A stretch of DNA of 64,000 bases from positions 27,051,530-27,115,529 of the forward strand of contig NC_065543.1 of the NCBI RefSeq assembly GCF_932294415.1, in the 5' to 3' direction. The notes under the pieces were generated by a model that was not told the origin of the DNA, made no database searches, and saw only the letters and a list, made by a program, of their open reading frames with translations. Within the stretch, counting starts at the first letter, position 1. Each line of letters begins with the position of its first letter. The stretch comes from Quercus robur. Its lineage: Eukaryota > Streptophyta > Magnoliopsida > Fagales > Fagaceae. Made by a program: the position numbers and the translations under genes. Shown piece by piece: positions 1 through 9,748 of the stretch.

Positions 1-77
1 TTTTTCCTTCTTTCTGATCCATTTCTCTTCATAATTTTGTTCTTTTTTTTTTTTTTTTTCTTTTCTCTTTCATATAT

Positions 78-111
<34 letters not shown>

Positions 112-697
112 CAGATCCATTTTTCTTTTCAAAGTGTGATGATATGGAGTTTGTCTGAGTCATATTATACGGCCATTATTTAACGGTCTTGTATGTTACT
201 TGATTGAAGAGATCCAGTTGCAACTGACAACTTATTGTTTCTAGGAGTTTGCTTTTGTACATAGATATGAGAATAGAGTGGCCAAATTGATGATATCACA
301 AAGAAAAAATTTATAAAAATAAATAAATAAATTATGACTTACGGGTCTTATTGTAATGTTAATATTTTTTTGGAGGACATACCCTCTATTTTTGTGGTTG
401 TTTCAGAAAATAAATGTATATTCTTTTTTAAGTTTATGAATAAAATTTCTAACTTGAAACTCGAAGAAAAAGAAAGAAGTTAAATGGGGTTGAAGGGATA
501 CTAATGTTACTAACACCTCTTATGTTGTCCGGGTCAGTGGGCATTAGGGTTCAAACCATATAGTCAATAGACAATACTCAATTCCATACTAGCCACTGAA
601 CTGATACAAATTTCATTCTTGAAACATATTGGATATAGATAGCAACATATATAAATTATACTAGGAATTTTTTGGGTGTTTCAGCCGGTATTTATAT
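1..697. other. AT-rich flank without a gene
   Basis: No coding region is visible. The stretch opens with pyrimidine-rich DNA and two long T runs (about 48-59 and 80-111), followed by ordinary AT-rich sequence up to the outer Mutator-like element. Nothing else can be supported. Confidence 0.6.
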
Positions 698-706
698 TTT
701 AACCAT
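698..706. repeat. Left target-site duplication of outer MULE
   Basis: tttaaccat, matching tttatccat at 8123-8131 with one difference. Nine bases is the expected size for Mutator superfamily insertions. Confidence 0.6.
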
Positions 707-1225
707 GGGTCTGGCTTACCTCCAGTGAAATTTTAATAGGAAATCTCTTTTTGTTTCAAGAAGAGACAGTCACATCACCCACTAATAAACCAGCGGTAGG
801 GATTAAAACTCAATGCCACACCATTTTATTTTAAGCAACAACTAACCGAACAAACCTTTTGAGCTAACAACACGTTAACGCTTGTAGTTTAAACATCGTT
901 TTTTTTATTCTGCAGCATCACCTTTGCAATGCTGGTGTGAACACACACCTGGGCAAAAGTTTAATCTATTCCCCATTGTTTCAGAGTAAGCATCTGGCTT
1001 TTTTTGTTCAAATTTTTTTATGCGATCTCCACACACAAAGGCACAGTCAAACAAAAACAGATCTCAGAAGAATGCCAACAATGTGGTTTCTAAATCTTCA
1101 AATTATGCTGCTAAGTAACAGAGAATCAAAACATAAATAGTCTTGTTATTTTGTAATTTTCCATGATGAACACTGGTTGTTTTGTAATGGGGGTGGCGTG
1201 CTCTATAAACGGGCAGTTTTTTTTA

Positions 1226-1697
1226 GGCGAAAATGCACTTTTCGTCCCTACATTTTGGGTCAATTCCCATTTTGGTCCCAAAATTGATTTCTTTGCAAAT
1301 TTCATCCCTAAAATTTGAAAATCATTTTTTAAATCATCCTTCCTGTCAAACAATAGATGGAACCCTCCTACGTGGCAGACGGATATCCACGTGTCAAGCC
1401 CACCTATCAAAATAATAATATATAAACCAACATGGCAAGCCCACTCACTCTAAAACGCACATGCCCCTCACGTGAGGGACACCTTAGCTTCCTGCGCTCC
1501 CAACCCTCCCAGACCTCCCACGTGACCTCACTTGACCCCAGCTGACCCCAAATCTCCAACTACCTCAGTCATCATATATTAAAATCCCCAAATTTCACAA
1601 AAAAAAAAAAAAAAAAAAAACCCTAAAATCCTCTCATCGTCTTCCTCAGCCCGATCCCTAAAATCTCTGAATCAAACCCAGTACGACACAAACAGAC
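1226..1697 (+). repeat. Left terminal inverted repeat of inner MULE
   Basis: About 470 bp that pair with 6659-7108. The outer 270 bp are best conserved; a poly-A tract near 1599-1620 is specific to this arm. A long TIR of this kind is characteristic of Mutator elements and normally holds the transposase promoter. Confidence 0.8.
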
Positions 1698-2188
1698 ACC
1701 CCTAAAACAACGAAATCCCTAGAAAAATAAATTTCTCTATAGCAGTTTCAAGATTGTAGCACTGAAAATTGAAGAAAACGAGGGAGAACATTGTGGGTTG
1801 GAGCTTTAATCCAAAATCTACAACAGTTTCAAGATTGTAGCAGTGGGTTGAAGCTCGAAAAGGTAGCTCTATCCACTTTATCTCTCTCTGTGCATGTATC
1901 TCTGTCACTCTGTCTCTCTCTGTATCTTTTGCACATTATATATGTCTCTCTCTAACTTTTTTTACACACTCAGTATGCAAAGGGACCACTATTTAATTGG
2001 TTGTTTATGACTTTATCACTATTTGCATTAAGGGAGCAAGGTGGTCCATGTGTTCCCCTGTTTGCATTAAGATGTAGTTTTAAGATGTGGCCTTTAGTGG
2101 TTTAATTAAATAATGTTGACTGTTTGGTTTTTTTTTTTAAGTAGTTGATTATTTAAATAATGTTGACTATCTATCTCATGCATGCAGA

Positions 2189-5100
2189 ATGGACGAGCTC
2201 TTTACTTTGTGTGTGCATCATGGTGGGTATTTTGATGTAAATCCTTAGAAGTATGTGGGGGGTGAGGTGGGGGTAGTAGATAATTGTGATCCTGACAAGT
2301 GGTCTAAGGTAGAAATTAAGTCCATCTGTAGAGAGTTTAGGTATACACATGTGAGTAGGCTATGGTATAGAAGCCCTGAGGATAATGAGGAGGATGGGGT
2401 GTTCCAACTAATTAAGGATGATCATGATCCAATGGAAATGACTAAGTTGGTGAGGGGTCATGGACAGATTCATGTCTATGTAGAGCACCCAATTTATGAA
2501 CCTATACTTATTAATGATGGTAATGGTGTGCATGTAGATATTGTTGTAGGGCCTAATCATGATGACCCTTTTGTTGTTAGTGATTTTGAGAGTTGTAGCT
2601 CTAGTGAGCTTGAACATTCTTTTGATGGTTATTATAATGGATAGGGCTATTATGCCAGTAGTGGTGATAATTTTGAGGATGATGATGAGTCAGATGATGG
2701 TAATGATCACTAAGGTGAATTTTTTGCTCACTAGGATGGTGGTGATGCTCACTGGGATGGTGGCAGGGATGGTGATGAGTTTGGCAGTGGTGGTGCAAGG
2801 GATGTAGGTGATAGGAATGATGATAGTGATGATGAAATACTTGAGTACAGGATACCAGGGAAGGAACCAATTGTTGAGTAACCAATTGTAGAGGAACCAC
2901 AACAGGATGGGGCTGTCACCACTAACAGTAATGACAATTCTGAGGACAGTGATGTAGAAAGGGCAAGATCAATGAACTCCAACCAGAGATATGTGGGTGA
3001 AGATAGTGCAAGCAGTGACAGTGAGGAGCTGATGCACATGCGTGAATAGATGGGGATGGGGTAATGAACTTTGACTACACTACTGAGGAGTTGTTGAGCC
3101 TAAGTGAGTCATCATCTGATGGTGGCTTTTAGAGTGATGGAATTTATGACAGTGAAAATGATGCTACTGTCAATGAAACAGTTGTGGACAATGTCAGAAG
3201 GAGGAAGACATTTCCTGTGTTTAGACTTATGTCCAATCCTAATGACTTGGTATTTGAGAAGCATGTGTTATTTACCTCAACTAAGCAGTTCAAGGAGGCC
3301 ATTACTGAGTATGCAGTGAAAGGTGGATGGGGGGTGAAGTTTGTGAAGAATGACAAAGTTAGGGTTAGAGCCAAATGCCAACCTCCCTGTAAATTTACAG
3401 CTTACCTTGCAAAGCTGCCAAGGGAGATGAGCTAGTAGCTGAAGACCCTGAACATGGAGCACACATGCACTAGGAGCTACAAAAACCCTAGGTGTTCTGC
3501 CAACTTCCTTGCAAAGAAGTTGATGAAGAAGGTAAGGAGACAACCTGATATTGAGCTAAGGGACATTCAACAGGTTGTGCATGAGAAAGATGTTGTAAAT
3601 ATCAATGCAGGAAAAGCCAGCAGGGCTAGGGAAAAGGCCCAGGAGTTTGTTGATGGGTCCTATGTAAAGCAAAACAATCAATTATGGGATTACTATGCAG
3701 AACTGAGGAGGTCCAGCCCTGGCAGTACAGTTCTAATGAAGACATACACATTCAATGAAGGTGAGTTAGCAGTTGAGATGGACTTACAGGCTGGTCTACC
3801 TTATTTTGAGAGACTTTACATATGCTGGTCTGGGATGTAAGCAGGGGTTCAAGGTAGGTTATAGGCCAATAATTGGGTTGGATGCTTGTCACCTAAAGAC
3901 CAAGATAGAGGGCCAACTGATGGTTGCAATTGCCAGAGACCCCAATGAAGAATATTTCCCTCTAGCAGTTGTAGTGGTGGAAGCAGAAACCAAGGACTCA
4001 TGTATTTGGTTTATAAATTTGCTTCTAACAGACATTGGTAATGAGAAAAGGTGGACATTCATATCAGACCAGCAAAAGGTATCACTATAGAACATACTCA
4101 TTTTTTAACTTAACTACATTGAACAAGTAGTGAAATATGTATATATGCTAAACATTGTTGATTTTCTTAGCAGGGGTTGGTGCAGGCATTTGCAGACAAA
4201 TGGCCACAGTATGAGCACATAATTTGTTGTAGACATTTGTACAACAATTTGAGGAAGCAGCATCCTGGCATAATGATTAGGGAGTTGTTTTGGAAAGCAG
4301 CTAAAGCCACATATGCACATGAATTTGAAAGGATAATGAATGAGATGAAGGACATTGATGAGGGTGCATATAATTGGTTGAAAGGACATAGCACAATAGT
4401 ATGGGCTAGACACATGTTCAGAACTGATGCATTGAGTGACACTATCATCAACAACATGTGTGAAAGTTTCGATAGCAGGATACTGAAATTTAGGGGGAAA
4501 CCCATCATTAGCATGGTATGTATATCTTTGGATTTTAGTAGGTGGAATTTGCATAGTTTGGTTAGCTGTATACCTTGTTGCATGCACTGACTTGTGGATT
4601 TTTCCTGTTTGCAGCTTGAGGACATAAGGTTATACCTAATAAGCAGATTCCAGCAAAACAGAAACAGTATTATGAGGGTTGAATCTGAGCTCTACCCTAA
4701 AATTTGTAAAAGGCCACATAGGGAGAAGGTGGGCAATGGTAGGTGGTTAGCCTGTTGGGCTTCTGACACCAAATTCGAGGTGAAGAATGGACTACAAATC
4801 TTCATTGTAGACCTGGCTAAGGGGGTGTACAGCTGTAGGAAATGGGATATCACTGGTATCCCATGCTGCCATGCAATTTCATGCATATTCTTCAATAGAG
4901 AGCAAGCTAAGAAATACACTAATGCCTGCTACCACACCAGCACATACAAAGCATGTTATGAGCACACCATTGATCCACTCAATAGTGCCAATATGTGGAC
5001 CTCAACTGGTCTCTCCCCTGTGCAACCTCCCATAAAGAGAAAGCCACCAGGCAAGCCCAAGAAGAAGAGAATCTTAGAACCCAATGAACCAAGGAGGGGT

Positions 5101-5672
5101 CACTACAAGGGCTTAGGTATTGCCAAGAGGTGCAAGTCCTATGGGAAGATAGACCACAACAAAAGAAGCTGTAAGGGTGAGGTTAGAGGTAATTCTTCAC
5201 TGCTTGGTGCCCAAAACCAAAGAAGGCATAGACCAATGCAGGTAAAACCAGTGTTTTTTTAATTCTGCATGTTTTGAAATGAAAATTAATGTTCTAACTT
5301 AGTTGTATTTGCTACTGCTTGAAGACAAATGGCAATGACCAAAGAGCAACCCAAGAGCAACCAAATGCTACAAGTATGCCATCAAGCCAACAACCTAGGA
5401 CCAACCAGCAAGGCACTAGGCCATCAAAGTTGCAACCTAGAAGCAGCCAACAAGGCACAAGACAGTCAAACCAGTAGCCATTAACCAGCCACCCTGCAAG
5501 TAGTAATCTAACCAACACCAATCCAAGCAATCTAACCAGCACCAATCCAAGGAAGAGAAAGAGGGGGACTGTGACAAATGAAACTTTAACTGCCTCAAGA
5601 AATGCATCAAGGTACAGGGAGGCACTGAGGGGTGCTGGCAGCCAGGCATCTGTGCATGGTCCAAGGGGATAG
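2189..5672 (+). pseudogene. MuDR-type MULE transposase, decayed
   Basis: The plus-strand gene starts at ATG 2189 (MDELFTLCVHHGG). Parts in order: an N-terminal region (to about 2640); an acidic Asp-rich linker (2640-3180); a MuDR N-terminal DNA-binding domain (about 3200-3430, KTFPVFRLM and FKEAITEYAVKGGW); and a MULE transposase domain (3480-4515). Candidate catalytic acids are Asp at 3881 (GLDACHLK), Asp at 4067 (ISDQQK) and Glu at 4462 (NNMCESF). A SWIM-type finger follows (SCRKWDITGIPCCHA, near 4830-4880), then a degenerate zinc knuckle near 5130-5170 (RCKSYGKIDHNKRSC, one Cys replaced by Tyr). Introns fit 4079-4173, 4516-4614 and 5242-5324 with GT-AG ends. Lesions: TAG at 2246, stops between 2645 and 3180, TAG-TAG at 3433-3438, a frameshift between about 3775 and 3840, and TAG at 5474. 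The decay is modest, so reading frames remain long. Confidence 0.85.
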
Positions 5673-5884
5673 ACTGGTGGACATGGCCTATTTTTTGTAA
5701 TTAGCAGACATTGCCTATTTTTTGTAATTGGAAAACATTGCCTATATGTGGGTTCACTTTGGTTTAAATTCACTGCTTGAAATATGGCAAACATGGCCTA
5801 TTTTTTGGTTTACTTAGGTTTAAAATCACTGCTTGAATTATGGCAGACATGTGTAATTGGCCTGTGTTAGTATTGCATATTTAT

Positions 5885-6150
5885 GAATGACTTATTAATG
5901 CAAATCTGTGAATTGCAGAATTGTGTGATGCAGATTTGTGTATTGCATATTTGTGAATTGTGAATTGTAGTATTTGTGAACTGTAGATTTGTGTAATGCA
6001 GAATTGTGTAATTGTGAATTGTGAATTGCAGAATTGTGAATTGTAGAATTGTGAATTGCAGGTTTGTGAATTGTGAATTGTAGTATATGCATAATTGTGT
6101 ATATGCAGTATTTGCATGTTTGGTAAACCTATTGTGTTGTGCATTGCAAA
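5885..6150. repeat. Degenerate TTGTGAATTGCAGAA-type minisatellite
   Basis: Short variants of ttgtgaattg, tagaattgtg and cagaattgtg are repeated many times in irregular order between the transposase stop and the right TIR. The array looks like replication slippage of a 10-16-base unit. It has no coding potential that I trust. Confidence 0.75.
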
Positions 6151-6658
6151 TTGTTTAAACATAACTAGTGTATTGCAAAATTGGTAAACTTGTGTAAATT
6201 TGGGAAACTTGGTAAATTAATTGCAACACATAATTGCAATACACAAACATAATTGGTAAATTTGTGTATATCAATTTTGCAAGTTTGGTAAATTTACAAT
6301 GGTTAGCTTACCAATATTACAGATTTGGTAAATTGTAATCTAATTGCAATCAAGTAAGATAATTAACACATCATCATCTACACCACATTACAGACCTGTC
6401 ATTCCATATTTCATTCATACTGAAATCAATGGGATACATAGGATAACAACATCATCATCTACACCATATTCCAGTAATTGGGACACCCATAAAACCTTCT
6501 CCCTGGATTATTATCTGTCTAGGAAACCACTATCACGGGCTTCTAAGGGGAGGGGTAGTAGCACACGCGTGGTGCTCTCCTCCTCAAGCTTCCTTTCAAT
6601 GATGTAGAGGCACATGCAGAGCTAGCTTCCATTCTTCTTCCTCCTCAAGCTTCCCTCG

Positions 6659-7108
6659 GTCTGTTCGTGTCGTTCTGGGTTTGATTTTGGGGATCAGGCT
6701 AAGGAAGACGACAAGAGGATTTTAGGACTTTTTGTGAAATTTGGGGATTTTCGTGTGTGATGACTGAGGTAGTTGGAGAGCTGGTGTTAGGTGGGGTCAC
6801 ATGGGAGGTCTAGAAGGGCTAGGAGCGTGGGAAGTTGAGGTGGAATCTGAGGTGTCCCTCACGTGAGGGGCATGTGTGTTTTAGGGTGAGTGGGCTTGCC
6901 ACATTGGTTTATATATTATTATTTTAATAGGTGGGCTTGACACGTGGATATCCATCTACCACGTAGGAGGGTTCCATCTGTTGGTTGACAGGAAGGACGA
7001 TTTTAAAAACGATTTTCAAATTTTAGGGATGAAATTTGCAAAGAAATCAATTTTGGGATCAAAATGGGAATTGACCCAAAATGTAGGAATGAAAAGTGCA
7101 TTTTCGCC
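6659..7108 (-). repeat. Right terminal inverted repeat of inner MULE
   Basis: Inverted partner of 1226-1697. The correspondence runs from gtctgttcgtgtcg (6659) out to ttttcgcc (7108), with scattered substitutions and small indels. Confidence 0.8.
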
Positions 7109-8131
7109 TTTTTTTTTATTTTTTTATTTTGGGTTTAAAATTAAGACATGCCAACTTGCCAAGTGCTTGAGAAAAGTTCCCTTTAGAATTTCTCCAAAAA
7201 AAAAAAAAGAATTTCAAATTGGGGCAGCTATTAATGGTGAAACTATATTTAAATTGGAAAAATATGTATGAAACTACCACTATTTGCAAAATCTTTAGCA
7301 ATCTATCACCTTTTTGAAACTCAAGTTCCAAAAACTCAAGTTTTTTGAAGAAATAGCCTTCAAATTTGCGGTGTTGTTTTTTATGGAACTCGAGTTTCAT
7401 AAAAAAATTTCAAAATTTTTCTATGGAACTCAAGTACCATGGAAAAACTCGAGCTCCCCAAACTCAAGTTCCCAATTAGTGGTAGATCCCTACATATTTC
7501 AGAAACAGTAGTAGATTGCATAATATTTCAAAAACAGTGTTATTTGACCATTTTGACCGTTATTAATTATTTCAAAAGTGCAAATGTATTTACCTTCTTG
7601 TAAATCTTCTTTAAGATTAGATCAATAAAAATTTCTCTTTAATATTAGAAGTCTCTCTTGATGACAATTTTTTGTTTTTTTTTTTTTTATTTTTATTTTT
7701 TTGGAATAAGGAGGAACTGGCTGTCTGGAAAAAAAAAATGAAAAAAAGAAGAAGAGAGAGAGAGGGGGAGAACCTTGGCCAGAAAAATGTATTTTGCTCA
7801 TTAGTCAATTCTTATTTCTTCTCCCATTCAATTTTTTTCCCCGAAAAGTTGTGCCTTTCACACTTGTGCTGCAAATGGTGATGCAGCGAAAAAAACAATG
7901 ATGTTTAAACTTCAAGAGCTAATACATCGTTAGCTCAAAAGGTTTGTTCTGTTAATTTTTGCTTACTCAAAAGGTTTGTTCTGTTAATTTTTGCTTAAAA
8001 TAAAATGATGTGGCATTGAGTTTTAATCAATGTCATTGGTTTGTTAGTGGGTGATGTGGTTGTTTCTCCTTAGAACAAATGGAGATGTCCAGTTAAAATT
8101 TCACTGGAGGTAAGCCAGACCCTTTATCCAT

Positions 8132-9748
8132 TATAAGTTTCTAAAAATAAACCATTACAAGAAAACTAATTAAAAATGTTTTCAAAATGGTCATGGTCAT
8201 AAAACATGTTATTTAAGCTAATAATACATTTGGTTAATGTACTTTATCTTTAGGCTAATATTTAATCTTCTAAGATGTATGGATTTTTAAATTCTATGTT
8301 TATAAATATAAATAAAATAAATGAAGAAAGAATTTAAAAAAAAAAATGATTTCTATGTTAAAGCAGTACTACTTATTTATAGGCTCCATTCCTACTTTTT
8401 TTTTTCATGATTTTTCTCAGATAATCCCATTCCACGCAGCCATAGATCTTGCTGTTATCGAGCTTCAATGCCATTTAACCATGTTTCATTTACCTTTTAG
8501 TTTTTCATGGAATGTTTCAGGTCTCAAAAGCAACAATGACATTGTGTGCCATTAATCTGCTTGGCATGAAAGCATTATGTATGTCCGAGTTTAATTTAGA
8601 CAATAGGGGTTTCAATTTGTTTATTAACATTGCAAAGACTAATGAGTCTTTATTAAGTCATGGTCTCTAAATTCTTTGTTTTGATTGTTGCATTTGAAAG
8701 AGCGTTTGGCGTAACTCATTGAGGTGAAACTTTTCTCAGCAGTTGTTGGTTCATGTCATTCCACACCACTTTGTCAATGAGGTTGGCCCCCTCCATATTG
8801 TCCTCTACAAGTGCGTACGCCATCCCTAGTTGGTGTCTCGCTCTATTCCGCTTGCTTCCAATCTTGTTTCCATGAAGAACAAGATATGAGGATTTTCTCG
8901 CTTCACTAAGACTTGAAGTTCTCGAACTGCTCATAGATTCCCCAAACCATGGCAATCATGGTGCTCGAAAGTTCAAACTAGGTGCAAGCACACTCTAAAG
9001 CTTCGAATAAAACCAATCACTGCTCCAATGACCCTTTTTGGTTCTTTGTCAACCTTTACAAATGAAGCTTCCCTCTGGCCTAATCTTGCTTTTTAGGTTA
9101 TGAAGGAGTTCAAGAACTGAAAAAAGGAATGAAAGGTTCTAAATGGGGTAGTTTCAGTACATGTATTGAATAGGTGGGGTGCACGAAGGTTGCAACTTAA
9201 TAAACTTGAATAAGAGAGGAGATGGAGAAGTTTGGAAGTGGAGAAGGGAAAGGGGGGTTGGGGGGAAGTGGCAAGGACAAAGAGGTGGGAAACAAAATGG
9301 AACTAGGAAAAGAGGAAAAAATACCCAAAGGGGCTAGCACTGAACACGGTCAAGCTAGTGGCTAAAAGATCTCAAGTGAAGGCCCGGTGGGGGGGGGGGG
9401 GGGGGGGGAGGGAGAGGGTGACGGGTGGATTTGGCTGGTGATCAACTGTTCTCATAACTGCATCTGAAGTTTTCAAGAACTAAACTTCATTAGTCTAGGG
9501 AACATAGAGACCGCATTCATTTCCTCTAATTATTTTTGTGAGTTATAATGAAAGAACTTAAGTCATTTTACTTATAAATACATCAGATTTTATAGTGAAA
9601 ACCATCAAATTCGTCGATAATCCCATACAAAGTTAATACATCCAGTCCTGAAGAAAGCCAAGCAATTTCATCAATATTAGAAAAAATTGCAGAAGACAAT
9701 GCCTTTATATATATATATAGGAGCAGACATTGCTTTTAATTTGGAGGA
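8132..9748. other. Spacer downstream of GAD, no supported gene
   Basis: AT-rich DNA between the outer MULE and the GAD stop codon. A minus-strand open frame at 8716-8955 is not recognisable and has no context. A run of 20 G sits at 9389-9408 in a purine-rich stretch (9220-9420). The GAD 3' UTR should lie just below 9749, but I cannot place a polyadenylation signal with confidence. Confidence 0.55.
9389..9408. repeat. Poly-G tract
   Basis: Twenty consecutive G on the plus strand, flanked by purine-rich DNA and followed by agggagagggtg. Such a tract can form G-quadruplex-like structures and is prone to length error in assemblies. Confidence 0.9.

Larger units (their letters stand above)
1226..7108 (+). 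mobile_element. Inner Mutator-like (MuDR) transposon with ~450-470-bp TIRs
   Basis: The element begins ggcgaaaatgcacttttcg and ends with the inverted sequence, closing ttttcgcc at 7108. Inverted similarity continues inward through the GTGAGGGGCATG and ACCTCAGTCATC segments to about 1697 on the left and 6659 on the right. Between the TIRs lies a MuDR-type transposase on the plus strand (about 2189-5672), followed by a TTGTGAATTG-rich repeat. The flanking bases are T runs ending in A on both sides (1217-1225 and 7109-7118), compatible with a 9-bp duplication but too low in complexity to prove it. It sits inside the outer MULE, so it inserted later. The transposase carries stops and a frameshift, so the copy is no longer autonomous. 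Confidence 0.85.
707..8122. mobile_element. Outer Mutator-like element (non-autonomous) split by a second MULE
   Basis: The left end starts gggtctggcttacctccag and runs to about 941. The same sequence returns inverted at about 7857-8122, ending ctggaggtaagccagaccc. The arms are about 235 and 266 bp and clearly homologous; the right arm is longer because a 33-bp segment near 7935-8000 is duplicated in tandem. The flanks 698-706 (tttaaccat) and 8123-8131 (tttatccat) match at 8 of 9 bases, fitting the 9-bp target duplication typical of Mutator elements. Apart from the inner MULE, its interior (942-1225 and 7109-7856, about 1 kb) has no recognisable gene, so it was probably a non-autonomous MULE. 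The family is inferred from TIR length and TSD size; no transposase is assigned to it. Confidence 0.68.

Noticed and set aside
2601-3039. His-rich antisense frames over the transposase linker
   Set aside because: Shadow of the GAT-rich acidic linker on the plus strand.
5312-5794. 160-codon minus-strand frame
   Set aside because: It is antisense to the Asn/Thr/Gln-rich last exon of the MULE transposase and lacks any family motif.
8716-8955. 79-codon minus-strand frame (LGMAYALVEDNMEGANLIDK)
   Set aside because: Looks mildly protein-like but I recognise no family, and there are no neighbours or splice context to support it.
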